This document shows positions 46,708 through 56,752 of a stretch of 64,000 nucleotides of DNA, piece by piece; the stretch's first letter is position 1, and every line of letters starts with the position of its first letter. The notes under the pieces are model-generated. The model did no database searches and was not told where the DNA came from. It saw only the letters and a list, made by a program, of their open reading frames with translations. Both the position numbers and the translations under genes were made by a program. This DNA comes from Paraglaciecola sp030730205 (GTDB taxonomy: Bacteria > Pseudomonadota > Gammaproteobacteria > Enterobacterales > Alteromonadaceae): positions 124,001 through 188,000 of the forward strand of contig NZ_JBGQOM010000007.1 of NCBI RefSeq assembly GCF_052119645.1, given 5' to 3'.

Positions 46708-48144
46708 CTATGAATTTTTGGTTGAGCTAAGCAGTTCTCGGTAGATTTTTAATTTTGTTATGGCTGGTTTTGCAGCGTTGCGCATACGATTCAATATTTT
46801 TAACTTTTCAAAATGGTAAAATTTAACGCCTCGAATCAGGTGTGAAAAACCATCAAGCCGTTGGTTGTTTATCCACTCTTTTAGTCCAGGCTCTTTAGAC
46901 CAGAAAAATTGATTCATCATATTTCGATAAGTCATTTCTATCCAATCGTTGACGTTGTTCGGTAATGGCACCACTTTACTCAATTGATTTTTTTTCTCGT
47001 TGTCGTCAAACAATAATTCAAGATGCGCAATAAATGCCGCACTGAAGGTTGGTTGATAAGCTCGCACGGTCTGCAGTTTAATGATCTTATCTTGGAAAAC
47101 AGGTTCGACAGCTAAATTTGTTATCGCACTGGCGGTGCAGTCTATATATAGGCTGTGAGCTGTAGGCGAATCTGTGCCCTGAGTACAAATAATCTCGGCC
47201 GTACTGAGGGATTCGACTCGACCTTTACGCACGATATGCTTAATCCGCCTTATCTGGGCTAATTCGGCTTGGGAAATCGTCGCTCCGTGAAACATTTGTG
47301 GCATTACACCCGTATCAAGACGCAGAAATACGCCCGCTTTTTCTAAGCGTAAAAAGAGATCAGTCAGAGATGTCGAGTCCGCAATCGCCTCCATTTGACT
47401 CGCTTGTGCGCCAATAGAGTCGCTAAAAAATTCGGCGCTGGGTTGGGTGTTCTTACGGTCTAAAAACCACGCATCTCTGGGCATGAACCAACTAATACTG
47501 CTCGGCGCAACTTGGTTTTGCAATAACCATAGACAGGTATCGATTGCCGTTTTCCCGCCACCAAGTAAAGTGAAATGGCTAAAACCATGCTCGGCATTAT
47601 GTAACACGGTAGGAAGGGCGTTAGGCGGTATCACTGTTAGCTCAGGTGCAGCCGCAAACTGCCTCTGATGAGTAGCCGGAATACTGGTTTTATAATACGT
47701 ACTGTCGACTAATTTTCTATGGTATTGCACCGTAAATTCAAAGCCCGTGATGAGGTGCTTAACTCGTCCTTCTCCCACGTACTCACACAGAGGCAGATAT
47801 ATCACTCGGCCACTTGCTAATAAGGTATCTCGCATTACATTATCGTAATAAGCCTGAACCTCGGCACCTGTGGCTAATTCACTCAGGCCTTGATTTAAGC
47901 CAACATGGTCAATCCTGCCCTGACTGAGTTCTGTAGAATTCACCCCATAAAAGGCAGAAGGTTGGTGTAAGGTCACAAATGAATAGGCGTCAACCCAGTG
48001 CCCACCTGGTTTATGTCTATTATCAATAATGATTACCGTGGCGTTTGATTCACTAATTAGCGTATCAACAAATGCCAAACCACTTGCTCCCGCGCCAATA
48101 ATCACATAGTCGGCTGTATACTTTTCAGACAAAGAAAATTGCAT
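46708..48144 (-). CDS. FAD/NAD(P)-binding oxidoreductase (flavin monooxygenase-like)
   Basis: A 478-residue cytosolic protein. The FAD-binding GAGASG is at 17-22, GGHW near 47, and a second dinucleotide site GGGKTAID near 195. It resembles flavin-containing monooxygenases or lysine/ornithine hydroxylases. The substrate is not evident. It is convergent with the potassium channel gene and single. The ATG at 48144 has a weak ribosome site. Confidence 0.78.
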   Translation of the reverse strand: MQFSLSEKYTADYVIIGAGASGLAFVDTLISESNATVIIIDNRHKPGGHWVDAYSFVTLHQPSAFYGVNSTELSQGRIDHVGLNQGLSELATGAEVQAYYDNVMRDTLLASGRVIYLPLCEYVGEGRVKHLITGFEFTVQYHRKLVDSTYYKTSIPATHQRQFAAAPELTVIPPNALPTVLHNAEHGFSHFTLLGGGKTAIDTCLWLLQNQVAPSSISWFMPRDAWFLDRKNTQPSAEFFSDSIGAQASQMEAIADSTSLTDLFLRLEKAGVFLRLDTGVMPQMFHGATISQAELAQIRRIKHIVRKGRVESLSTAEIICTQGTDSPTAHSLYIDCTASAITNLAVEPVFQDKIIKLQTVRAYQPTFSAAFIAHLELLFDDNEKKNQLSKVVPLPNNVNDWIEMTYRNMMNQFFWSKEPGLKEWINNQRLDGFSHLIRGVKFYHFEKLKILNRMRNAAKPAITKLKIYRELLSSTKNS

Positions 48145-48240
48145 TTCTTGGGCTTTTTTTAACGTACTGGTTGAGCGACATTAACGTCTACGCGCAGAAA
48201 ATGATACAGGGCATGAGCAAAATCTTTCTTGAGTATCAAG

Positions 48241-48259
48241 GGCTACTTATTTGCCACGT
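48241..48259 (+). repeat. Direct repeat GGCTRCTTATTTGCCACRT, copy 1
   Basis: Shares 17 of 19 bases with the copy at 48436-48454, each preceded by GAGCAA some 19-26 bases upstream. A possible regulator-binding element. Confidence 0.6.
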
Positions 48260-48435
48260 AAGGTTAAACTGGACATATTTTGCTACACAAAAGCATGGCA
48301 CCCCCATCTATAAAGTGCTTTGACAATCTGGCTAAGATTGAACACACTAAGACACTGTATTATCGCGATACGAAACTCGTCTGATAGAGCAAATGATGAC
48401 TTACGTTTTGCGCATTGAGCAATTCAAACCTAAGT

Positions 48436-48454
48436 GGCTGCTTATTTGCCACAT
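48436..48454 (+). repeat. Direct repeat GGCTRCTTATTTGCCACRT, copy 2
   Basis: The second copy, ending 35 bases before the histidine-kinase ATG and therefore in its leader or promoter. Confidence 0.6.
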
Positions 48455-48489
48455 GGTGAAATTGCTGTTTGTAAAATGAGGCTATTAAT

Positions 48490-50013
48490 ATGAGTTCTAA
48501 GCATGCTGAGCCAACTGATATTATCAGCCAAATCCCCCCTCTTAATACTCAAGCCGATAATCGAGCACCTAAAAATGAGACGGTTGCTGAACTTCAACAG
48601 CAGATAAAAGCATTAGAGGCGCAATTACACTCTCAAGCTTACCGCGAACAAATCATTTTAAGCAGTAATAAAATTCTGCAAGCCTTATCAAGACGCAACA
48701 ATATTGAAGATATTTTGCAATTACAATGTGAACAAGCAGAATTGCTACACCCTGATATGCATTCTTCGGTTTTACGCCTCGATAAGCAAACCAATCAGCT
48801 TTTTCACGTGGCTTCAGTTTCCTTACCGCAAGCTTATATCGATGCCATTAATGGAGTAGAGATTGGTGACGGTGTCGGTTCATGTGGCTCTGCGGCCTTT
48901 AATAATACCCAAGTTATCGTGGAAGATATTGCCACACATGCCAATTGGCAACCATTTAAGCAATATGCCCTAGATGCCAATTTGCGGGCTTGCTGGTCTC
49001 AGCCAATTCATAATGCCGAGGGAAAGGTGTTCGGTACGTTTGCGATGTATTACGAAGAACGTAAAACACCTTCAAAACGCGATCTCGAATACATTGAGGT
49101 TCAAGCCCACATTGCTGCTATCGTATTTGAACATAAAGAAACTGAACTATTATTGGCTGAACACCAAGAGAGATTATCGGAGCTGGTGGCCGAAAAAACC
49201 GCTAAATTAGAAATTTCTTTGGCTGAATTAAAAGATACCCAAAGACAGCTCATTGAAGCAGAAAAACTCGCCGCGTTAAACGAGTTGGTCGCGGGCGTTG
49301 CACACGAAATTAATACCCCACTTGGTATAGCGATTACCTCTATTTCAACCTGTGAAGACAGTTTAAAACAAACACTTAAGGCCTTTGAGCACAGCAGTTT
49401 AAAGCGCAGCGATTTACAACGTTATTTCACCACTACCAAAGACTTGCAATCTATCAGCATGACCGCGTTAACAAGGGCGAGTGAAATAGTGCGAGATTTT
49501 AAATCTGTTGCCGTGGATCTTGGCAGTAATGAAAACCGCCAAATTAACCTACAGCAATACATCAAAGAAATCATGCATACCATTAGTCCTAATTACAAAC
49601 GTTCCCCCATTGAGATTAGTTATCAAGTAGAACAAAACGGTGAGTTTGTTACTCATCCAGGCTCAATATTTCAAATTATTAGTAACTTAATCCAAAACAG
49701 TATTATTCATGGCTTCGAAGGTCGAGAACAGGGGCACGTCAAATTACACGCTAGTGTATTATATGCACAAAAGTGTGTGCGTATTAGTGTGGCAGACGAC
49801 GGCATTGGCATGAGTGAACCTATACTTGAAAAAATATTCACGCCGTTTTTTACCACTAAACGAGGTCAAGGTGGCAGCGGGCTTGGATTAAGCATTGTGC
49901 ACAATCTGGTGGTAAAAAAGTTGCAAGGGGATATTCAGGTGAAAAGTACCTTAGGTAAGGGCAGTGAGTTTATTATTACCTTGCCTTTAGATTTACCCGC
50001 TAGATCCAATTAA
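48490..50013 (+). CDS. GAF-domain sensor histidine kinase, orphan
   Basis: A 507-residue soluble kinase without membrane helices. Coiled coil (about 30-50), GAF domain (about 60-220, with GDGVGSCGSA), coiled coil (about 225-260), HisKA-type phosphoacceptor region with His272 in GVAHEINTP, and an HATPase domain (about 390-505; N box IQNSIIHG, G boxes DDGIGM and GGSGLGLS). No response regulator is adjacent, so its partner lies elsewhere. Convergent with the hydrolase gene with no gap. Confidence 0.9.
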   Translation: MSSKHAEPTDIISQIPPLNTQADNRAPKNETVAELQQQIKALEAQLHSQAYREQIILSSNKILQALSRRNNIEDILQLQCEQAELLHPDMHSSVLRLDKQTNQLFHVASVSLPQAYIDAINGVEIGDGVGSCGSAAFNNTQVIVEDIATHANWQPFKQYALDANLRACWSQPIHNAEGKVFGTFAMYYEERKTPSKRDLEYIEVQAHIAAIVFEHKETELLLAEHQERLSELVAEKTAKLEISLAELKDTQRQLIEAEKLAALNELVAGVAHEINTPLGIAITSISTCEDSLKQTLKAFEHSSLKRSDLQRYFTTTKDLQSISMTALTRASEIVRDFKSVAVDLGSNENRQINLQQYIKEIMHTISPNYKRSPIEISYQVEQNGEFVTHPGSIFQIISNLIQNSIIHGFEGREQGHVKLHASVLYAQKCVRISVADDGIGMSEPILEKIFTPFFTTKRGQGGSGLGLSIVHNLVVKKLQGDIQVKSTLGKGSEFIITLPLDLPARSN

Positions 50014-50982
50014 CTACTGGCTTGTGCGGTGCTCTTCTAAAAATTTACTCAGCACACCAACGGATTGTTGTGGGTCTTCTTCCTGGGGCACATGACCAAG
50101 AAGTGGAAAAATATGCACCTGACTATTGTTGATCGCCTGGTGAAAATGTTCGGCGAGGTGCGCAGGAATGAGACGGTCTTTTTGGCCCCATAAAATGAGG
50201 GTAGGCACCTTAATTTCTGCCATTCGTTTTACCATCGCGCCTGGACGAGTTTGTTTAAATCGTTCGGCTAAGGCGTCTCTATTGCCCGCTCGGGTGGTCA
50301 GTTCAAAGTAACGATCAATCAGTTCTTCACTGACTAAACTTGGATCGCCATAAACATTCCTAACACTGCTAGCGACCAGCGAACGGGGTAAAAAGCCGTG
50401 CATGATCTGATTGAGAATCGGTGTTTTAGCGATTTTAAAAGCCAAAGGCAACGATTCGGATTCATAGGGATAACCGCTAGGATCAACTAACACTAAGTTT
50501 TTAATGCGATTGGGATACAGAACGGCAGTGGCCCACGCAATATATCCACCTAAGGAGTTCCCGGCTAAGGTGGCTTGTTCTATATTGAGGCTATCGAGTA
50601 CATTCATCACCGTCTGCGCATAAGACTCAATACGATAGTCGTTATCGACAGCGGGTCCGGTTAAGCCAAAACCGGGCAGGTCAAAGCGAATTACTCGATG
50701 TTGCTGTTCAACTAAGGCCTGTGTCCAGCCGTCCCAAGTATGCAGGGACGCGCTAGTGCCATGAAGTAATATAATCGGTGCAGGATCATCACGGGGCCCT
50801 TCATCTCTCAGATGAACTTGCAAGCCATTGATATCAATAAACTGCGAAGGCGATGGTGCCCAACGGGCGCTAAGCTCGTCGACAGAGCGGTCAGGCTGAT
50901 TATGCACAACCCGGTAGCCAAAAGCGGCAAGCAACACCACAAGTAACATCAAGCCAATTAAACGCAGAATTTTTTTCATCAT
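50014..50982 (-). CDS. Alpha/beta-hydrolase, membrane-anchored
   Basis: A 322-residue alpha/beta hydrolase with an N-terminal hydrophobic segment (about 5-24; anchor or signal). The triad is Ser143 in GNSLGG, Asp269 in GQKDRL and His297 in LLGHVPQ; the oxyanion region is LHGTSAS (73-79). A lid occupies about 175-240. The substrate is unknown (ester, epoxide or lactone possible). It ends directly against the histidine-kinase gene. Confidence 0.85.
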   Translation of the reverse strand: MMKKILRLIGLMLLVVLLAAFGYRVVHNQPDRSVDELSARWAPSPSQFIDINGLQVHLRDEGPRDDPAPIILLHGTSASLHTWDGWTQALVEQQHRVIRFDLPGFGLTGPAVDNDYRIESYAQTVMNVLDSLNIEQATLAGNSLGGYIAWATAVLYPNRIKNLVLVDPSGYPYESESLPLAFKIAKTPILNQIMHGFLPRSLVASSVRNVYGDPSLVSEELIDRYFELTTRAGNRDALAERFKQTRPGAMVKRMAEIKVPTLILWGQKDRLIPAHLAEHFHQAINNSQVHIFPLLGHVPQEEDPQQSVGVLSKFLEEHRTSQ

Positions 50983-51409
50983 AGAACAACGACAACATTA
51001 ATGAAGCGTTAGACTGTAGCTCATTGGCCAACATTCTCGAAATATTTATGCCGATTAGGCAAAATTTGCTTTTAGCTCTAAGCGCATTTAAAGCCTAAAA
51101 AGCCGCACTTTTCTTAGGGTATAACTTAAGCCCTCGTTATACTGCTCGCCTAAAACTGGGCGTTTCTGACTGACTATTTTTCTGTTTCCGGCACTGACGA
51201 GTGTCTTGGGCCAATGGGGACATTGATTTTCGCTCTGCTGTGCTGCTTTAGTTCGACATTCTAGCTTGGCTCGTTGCGTCATTACTGCATATTCCTTGTT
51301 ACATTCGACCATGAGTTTTAATTATCGAGTTGTTGCTCGTCCTAGCGGGTATATTTTGCCTTGTTTGGGCAGCCTCCACAACCGGGTTGTTTTATACTCG
51401 TCTGGTTTT
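50983..51409. other. 427-base intergenic region
   Basis: No well-supported gene. A short minus-strand ORF (51088-51282, 64 residues, AAGGAA nine bases before the ATG) is possible but has no recognisable relatives. Confidence 0.45.
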
Positions 51410-53002
51410 TTACATCACACCACTAACGATGGGTTCAAAAGCCGTTAGGCTATCGAGCAAAGCACTATTACCTAAACCATGGCGTGGAAATAGGGTGGCA
51501 AATTGACCTTGCTCACCATGTAGTGCCATGTAATTTAAAATCACGGTTTCGACTAATAGGTTAACATTATTGGCGGCAGGAGAACTGGCTGTTTCAACCG
51601 AAGCGTCGCTGCGCATATAACCAATTTGCTGATGTTTGGCTTGTTGGTCGCTGGTATTCCCGATGAGCTGAGGTGTGCCACTGGGATTATAAACAAGGAA
51701 AAAAGACGCCGCCGTTGATGAGTTGTCTCCTGTCCACACCCCTTTGCCTCGACCGTTGGTGGAATCATCAATCATGCCATTGCTGGCCACTGCCCCATCG
51801 CTGCAAACATACATCATTAGCGGAACGCCTTTACGTGCGGCGTATTCTAAACAAGCACCCATACAACGACCTGCACGCAAATCGCGTGTTTCGCCGGTTG
51901 CTCTATCACCAGTATGGTAGTCAAAACCACCCATGGTAATCGTGCCTGCGCCGGCATAACCGTTAATCACCAGTTTTATCATTGAGGCCGTTTTTCGATA
52001 TTCTCCCTCATTGGCAAATTCTTCCTCGCTAAAAATACCTTGGTCACCCACCAAATCGGCATCCAGTGTTGGATTTAAGGTAGAGGGATCACCAAATCTA
52101 TCAGTAATATCGGCACTTTTCACATAGCCACAGTTGACCAGATCTTTGAGCACTTCGTCAGTGGTAATCTGGCTATTGACCTTGCCCAGTTTCATGGCAC
52201 TGATGCGTTGAATAGACTCCATGACCGCCACGGAGTCTTGCTGACTTAAGAGTCCAACTAAATCGCCAGTATCCACTAAACCTGTAACATCTGAAGGACG
52301 ATCAATTTTGGTGGGGCGTTTACTTGAGTCAATCATCATGGCAGGCGCCATGGAGTTGCCACCGGAGTCACTATTACGGGTGCCAATCAAGCTTAGTAAA
52401 CTGCCGTCAGCGCCCACCTTGTTTATGCCATACATGGGATTGTGCGGATTGTTGCCTGTGTCGTTTTCAGAGCGAGCGGGAATAACCGCGCCATTGACAT
52501 TGGCCCGATTCGTGACCGAAAACTTGTCTTGTATACCCCGTAAAAAAGCACTGTCGGCATGAAAGGCTAAGCCCAATTCAGTATTGATAAAATCACTTAG
52601 TCCGGTGTTTGGGTTAGCAATCGCAGGCACCATGTCGCCCGGTATGCCCAATTTGCTATAACCCGCGGTACTTAAAAAATCGAGTTGCCCGCCGCGGCCA
52701 CCTACTAATACATTCGAGCCTGCAATATTGGCACCTCCGGCCAAATCAAACACAATAAAAGGAATTTTACCTGCGCCTTGTGAAGCAATGCCACAACTGC
52801 TTTTTAAGGCTTCTAAATCCGGTGACAAGGCCGCATAAGCCTTACTTGGATTGGCAAAAAGACTCAACACAGAACCGCTGCAAAACGTGCCTAAACCCGC
52901 CATAAATCCTTGTGCAATAAAATCACGACGAGAGATGGGTTTGCTATGACAAGCATGCCGAAGCGGTTCGTTAAGGCCAAAATGCTTTTTCGTTTTGTTC
53001 AT
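51410..53002 (-). CDS. DUF1501-like exported protein with Tat signal
   Basis: A 530-residue protein beginning with a twin-arginine signal (SRRDFI, 24-29, followed by a hydrophobic stretch), implying a folded, possibly metal-containing, exported protein. The fold appears DUF1501-like (sulfatase/alkaline-phosphatase relatives), with a TITMGGFDYHTGD block near 355 and an N-terminal FDLAGGANI segment near 67. Start at the ATG 53002 with GAGGA upstream. It is the last gene of a three-gene leftward operon with two heme-binding-motif proteins. No catalytic residues can be assigned. Confidence 0.72.
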   Translation of the reverse strand: MNKTKKHFGLNEPLRHACHSKPISRRDFIAQGFMAGLGTFCSGSVLSLFANPSKAYAALSPDLEALKSSCGIASQGAGKIPFIVFDLAGGANIAGSNVLVGGRGGQLDFLSTAGYSKLGIPGDMVPAIANPNTGLSDFINTELGLAFHADSAFLRGIQDKFSVTNRANVNGAVIPARSENDTGNNPHNPMYGINKVGADGSLLSLIGTRNSDSGGNSMAPAMMIDSSKRPTKIDRPSDVTGLVDTGDLVGLLSQQDSVAVMESIQRISAMKLGKVNSQITTDEVLKDLVNCGYVKSADITDRFGDPSTLNPTLDADLVGDQGIFSEEEFANEGEYRKTASMIKLVINGYAGAGTITMGGFDYHTGDRATGETRDLRAGRCMGACLEYAARKGVPLMMYVCSDGAVASNGMIDDSTNGRGKGVWTGDNSSTAASFFLVYNPSGTPQLIGNTSDQQAKHQQIGYMRSDASVETASSPAANNVNLLVETVILNYMALHGEQGQFATLFPRHGLGNSALLDSLTAFEPIVSGVM

Positions 53003-53018
53003 CACTTATTCCTCAGCC

Positions 53019-55508
53019 TTATTGCACGGTTAGGGCAGCACTGCCCAGCGCTGAGGCGCACAGTGCTTTCACAATGGTTTTGGTGTAATTGGCATCGCAT
53101 ACTTTGCCGCCTGAGCAATCGCTTAATTTGTCTGTTAAGGCATCAAGCTCACTAATAACCGCATTGGTGTCGGGCTGATTGCCAATGTTTTGGCCAATAA
53201 TACCTTGCATAATAGGTGTAAAAATTAAGGCTCGGTCTTGGTTAATAAACGCTGAGCTTGCCGCTTGGTTAAAGTCAAAGCCGCTAAAAAACGTACCACG
53301 TAAGCTGCTGCTCTCAAGCAGTTGATCACAGTATTTAATGGCCAGTTGGGTTACCGCCATTTGATTGGAGGCTAAGAAACTGTCGAGTTGCGTGACCGAA
53401 GGCAACTGCTGTTTGAGTTGCTCATAAGCCGCTTTTACCGAACTGTTGTTGGTCGAAACGCCAGTGGTGGCCGCCATGCTGGCGTTGATTTCAGCAAAAT
53501 CGCGCATGCCAATTTGTGCCTGAGGTACTAAATCGACACTGGTCGCAGGCGCTGAGGGTAGGGCTTCAATCCGAACATTGGATTGTTCACCTACTACTTC
53601 AAAGGTTAAGAAAAATTCATCCTGCTCAGCCCCTTTTTCCAGCGGAATAATTGTGCCTAGGCGCGATAAAGCTTGGCCTTCACCGGCAACATACTCATTG
53701 CTATTGACCCTCACATCTAGATTTTTGAATACCTGGCCCACATTAGCTTCACGGCCATTAATACCAATTCGCATGCCTTTTAACGCTAGAGTGCTTATAT
53801 CAGCATTTTCATCCAAAGAGATAAAAAACGGCTCGCTAAACAAATAGCTGTAGCTGTCGTAAAGACTGGTTTCTAACACGATGTAACTTTGGTTGATACC
53901 GCTTAGTTCACTGATATCAAACAGTAAAAAGAATTTTTGTCCGATACCAACATCGAAGTTTTGGCTGACTTGCTCAGCGCTTAATACGCGATTATGAATC
54001 GCGACCATGCGAATAGAGCCTGCCCATGGAAAGTCACCTGAGACTTCACTGCCAAGAGCAAAGGCATAGCTATCATTCCAGGCACTTAAATCACTGGCTT
54101 CAATTGAGTCGCTATCTTGGGTAAATACGCCATTGACAAACAGTTGACGTCCGTTGATGGGATCATAGTTCAGCACCACGTGTTGCAAACTCGCTTGTAA
54201 TACTTCATCGGCATCAGCAGTAGACAGTGCAGGTTGCCCATTGCTGTCGGTATTGCCGGTACGTAACAAGGCATTGTAGTTATACAAGGTTTGACCCAAG
54301 GTAAAATTGCGCTTATCTGTGCCTCCCGAATAGCTGACGATGCGCGCAGGTCCTTCTTGGGTCACATTGGCAGGCACAAGCCATGTTTCGATAGCAAACT
54401 CACCAGTAGCGGTAATCAGGTCATGTAATTTTTTACTACTACTGGTAGAGCCTTGCGCCTTGGCATTTACCAACTGTATCCCCCAGCCATTGATCCAGCT
54501 AAAACCACCTGATAGATTCAAGTTAATGGCCGGCTCAACACCGCTGGTATCAAAGGCGGTACTACCAGAGCCGGTTTTAAATTCCCATTTGGCAATCAGG
54601 TCTTTTTCAAAACGTCCGCCGCCCGTGGCAAGGGTGCCTTCAAATAAACTAAGGGCTTTACTGTTTATCAAACTCGCATCGAGCTGAGTGACATCAATGC
54701 CATCAGCCATGGCCTGAATTGCAGTGATAAGCGCGTCTGCGTTACTGGCGCAATCACTCCAACAGTTATGAAATTCGTCTCGAAGGCGACCAACAAAACG
54801 TGAATTAGCCGGTGTATCCAACTCTATTCTCGCTTTAGCTGCTTCATAGGCTTCATCGATGTCGCTAGAGGCAAAATAGGGAGAGATAGGAATTGAGGCT
54901 GAATTGGTATGGCAATTTGCACAGTAGGTTTCTAGTACGGGATAAACCGTCTCGTTAAATAAACGGCTATCGGCTGGGAAGTTTTTATTCGCTCCTGGCT
55001 CTTTTGCCATTGGGGCTTCAAGTTGGATTTTATTGGCGGTGTTTTCAATCTGAGCCCAATTGTTGATCCACGTCGTCATAATATCGGCACAGGCTGATGC
55101 GCTGGCCAGCCAGCAGTTATGGCCGCCAGCGACCTTTGCAACCAAACTAGAGTCTTGCGCAGATCGCAGATTAACCAAATTGTTTGCCGCACTATAAGCT
55201 AGGTTTACATCATCGTTACGAGCAAAATACGGGCTTTGTTGGTCTTGTACGTGACACGCACCGCAACGTTCTTTACCGCTAATGTTATCCCACAGGGCGA
55301 GTTTAAATTGTTGCACATCGGCGGTCGCCGCCACAGGGCCTGAGTACGTTATTGGAGACGTGTCGACGGGGGCAGGCATAGGCGTTTGAACAACTTGAGT
55401 TGTGCCCCCGCCACAGGCACTTAAAAGCAAAGTACTAAATACCACTGCGGTGCACGATAAAATATAAGGGCGATGAAAAAAACGTGAGAATAACCCGTTA
55501 TTAGCCAT
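53019..55508 (-). CDS. LamG lipoprotein with two CxxCH modules
   Basis: An 829-residue lipoprotein (lipobox LLSAC, Cys32). It has two repeated units, each with a CxxCH heme-attachment motif and an HNCW motif about 45-50 residues later: CGACH (82-86) / HNCW (130-133) and CANCH (196-200) / HNCW (247-250). Then comes a LamG/concanavalin-like beta-sandwich (about 300-525) and a C-terminal helical region. The LamG part may bind carbohydrate or a surface ligand. It lies between the one-heme protein and the Tat protein, with gaps of 2 and 16 bases. Unknown redox partner. Confidence 0.75.
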   Translation of the reverse strand: MANNGLFSRFFHRPYILSCTAVVFSTLLLSACGGGTTQVVQTPMPAPVDTSPITYSGPVAATADVQQFKLALWDNISGKERCGACHVQDQQSPYFARNDDVNLAYSAANNLVNLRSAQDSSLVAKVAGGHNCWLASASACADIMTTWINNWAQIENTANKIQLEAPMAKEPGANKNFPADSRLFNETVYPVLETYCANCHTNSASIPISPYFASSDIDEAYEAAKARIELDTPANSRFVGRLRDEFHNCWSDCASNADALITAIQAMADGIDVTQLDASLINSKALSLFEGTLATGGGRFEKDLIAKWEFKTGSGSTAFDTSGVEPAINLNLSGGFSWINGWGIQLVNAKAQGSTSSSKKLHDLITATGEFAIETWLVPANVTQEGPARIVSYSGGTDKRNFTLGQTLYNYNALLRTGNTDSNGQPALSTADADEVLQASLQHVVLNYDPINGRQLFVNGVFTQDSDSIEASDLSAWNDSYAFALGSEVSGDFPWAGSIRMVAIHNRVLSAEQVSQNFDVGIGQKFFLLFDISELSGINQSYIVLETSLYDSYSYLFSEPFFISLDENADISTLALKGMRIGINGREANVGQVFKNLDVRVNSNEYVAGEGQALSRLGTIIPLEKGAEQDEFFLTFEVVGEQSNVRIEALPSAPATSVDLVPQAQIGMRDFAEINASMAATTGVSTNNSSVKAAYEQLKQQLPSVTQLDSFLASNQMAVTQLAIKYCDQLLESSSLRGTFFSGFDFNQAASSAFINQDRALIFTPIMQGIIGQNIGNQPDTNAVISELDALTDKLSDCSGGKVCDANYTKTIVKALCASALGSAALTVQ

Positions 55509-55510
55509 GA

Positions 55511-56752
55511 TTATTCTCCCTTACAATAGGTGGCAGAATCGGCAAACACGCCTTTTATCTGGTAATTATTTTGTTGAAAGTGAGCCGTCATAGTACTGAT
55601 TTGTGCGCGGTCTTGAGCATCTTGCGGGCGACGTAAACACACATTTTCAAACACTTTGCTTACTTGGCACTGAGCAAATTGTTGGCTATTCGCCAGCTCC
55701 CAACCCATGGACTTGGCCCCACTTCCTGAAGCAGGCAAACGTTGATCCCAACCTAGGTTGTAGTTAAGGCCCTCTCGCCAATAGTTGCTCCAATTGTCAT
55801 TGTCGGTGCTAAATCCATAGGGAAAATTATTGCTATTAATATGGTATTTACCTTGCACTCGACTGCCCGTTTGTGGGTCTTGCTGACCGGCTGCGAGGTA
55901 TTGCAAATTGCCGTTTTCACCCTCGGGATCGCTATCAACATCATATTGATAATTGTAATAGGCGAAGGCTTGAGCCAAAGGATCCATGCCTGCATGGCAG
56001 CCCACACAGGAGTTGTTAAATATGCGACTATCGCCGCCAGGACTTCGGCTGACGTCTTGGCGAATTCTATCAGGTGCTCGGCTCGTATCTTTCAAGCCTT
56101 CTAAGTCGGTACAAAGGTGATTCATCAAGGTAAAACGGAACATGGCACGATTGGTTCCATCTTTAAAAAAGGCTTTGGCCGCGGCGCGGGTTGTCATTAC
56201 ACCTGCAGTGGCATCAGGTGGCAGCCCGGTTTGTGCAGATTGGCTAGAGGCTTCTAATACTGTTTGTAGGTCGAGGCCTTGATCGTCTATTGCCTGGTAC
56301 AGAGCATTGTTATTCATACTATACGTAGGCAAGTTATAGTGGTTTTTGGCCACATATAAAATGTCACCCGCTAATACCTGCCTAAAATCAATGTCGTCTC
56401 TGACCATACCAATGACTGTGGCGGTGTAGTCATTGAGCGGAACAAAGATATCCGCTTCTTCATTCGTCCAAGGGCTAACCCAATTTTTAAGGGTCACGGA
56501 ATAAAACGCTGGGTGGTTCATGGCCAAATAGGCAGCTTGATTAATTTGGCCCTGTGCAATCAGTACACTCATTTGCTCAAGGACATCAGCAGAAGGCGGC
56601 ACGCCCGTTAAGCGGTCATGCATGCGTTTGGCTTGTTCTCTTTCACCCGCCAACGACGGTGAGGAAAGAGTCAGACCAGCAAGCAACAACATCACAGTGG
56701 TTAACACCCCCATGATGCCTAACGAGCCGAGTTGCCTAAATAGCTTTTTCAA
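55511..56752 (-). CDS. Exported DUF1588-like one-heme protein
   Basis: A 413-residue protein with a hydrophobic N-terminus (about 13-36, ends SLAG) and one CxxCH motif, CVGCH (249-253), in the context NNSCVGCHAGMDPLAQAFAYY, typical of the DUF1588/DUF1585 cytochrome-like families that pair with DUF1501 proteins. Start is a TTG at 56752 with AGGAG seven bases upstream. First gene of the leftward operon, divergent from a second heme-protein operon. Confidence 0.72.
   Translation of the reverse strand: MKKLFRQLGSLGIMGVLTTVMLLLAGLTLSSPSLAGEREQAKRMHDRLTGVPPSADVLEQMSVLIAQGQINQAAYLAMNHPAFYSVTLKNWVSPWTNEEADIFVPLNDYTATVIGMVRDDIDFRQVLAGDILYVAKNHYNLPTYSMNNNALYQAIDDQGLDLQTVLEASSQSAQTGLPPDATAGVMTTRAAAKAFFKDGTNRAMFRFTLMNHLCTDLEGLKDTSRAPDRIRQDVSRSPGGDSRIFNNSCVGCHAGMDPLAQAFAYYNYQYDVDSDPEGENGNLQYLAAGQQDPQTGSRVQGKYHINSNNFPYGFSTDNDNWSNYWREGLNYNLGWDQRLPASGSGAKSMGWELANSQQFAQCQVSKVFENVCLRRPQDAQDRAQISTMTAHFQQNNYQIKGVFADSATYCKGE

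Larger units (their letters stand above)
48145..48489. other. 345-base intergenic region with two repeats
   Basis: Divergent promoter region between the oxidoreductase and the histidine kinase. It carries a direct repeat at 48241-48259 and 48436-48454, otherwise no gene or RNA that I can support. Confidence 0.55.

Noticed and set aside
51088..51312. 74-residue minus-strand ORF in the gap before the Tat protein
   Set aside because: No recognised family; the ATG at 51282 with AAGGAA would give 64 residues, but conservation cannot be judged. Kept only as a note in the gap entry.
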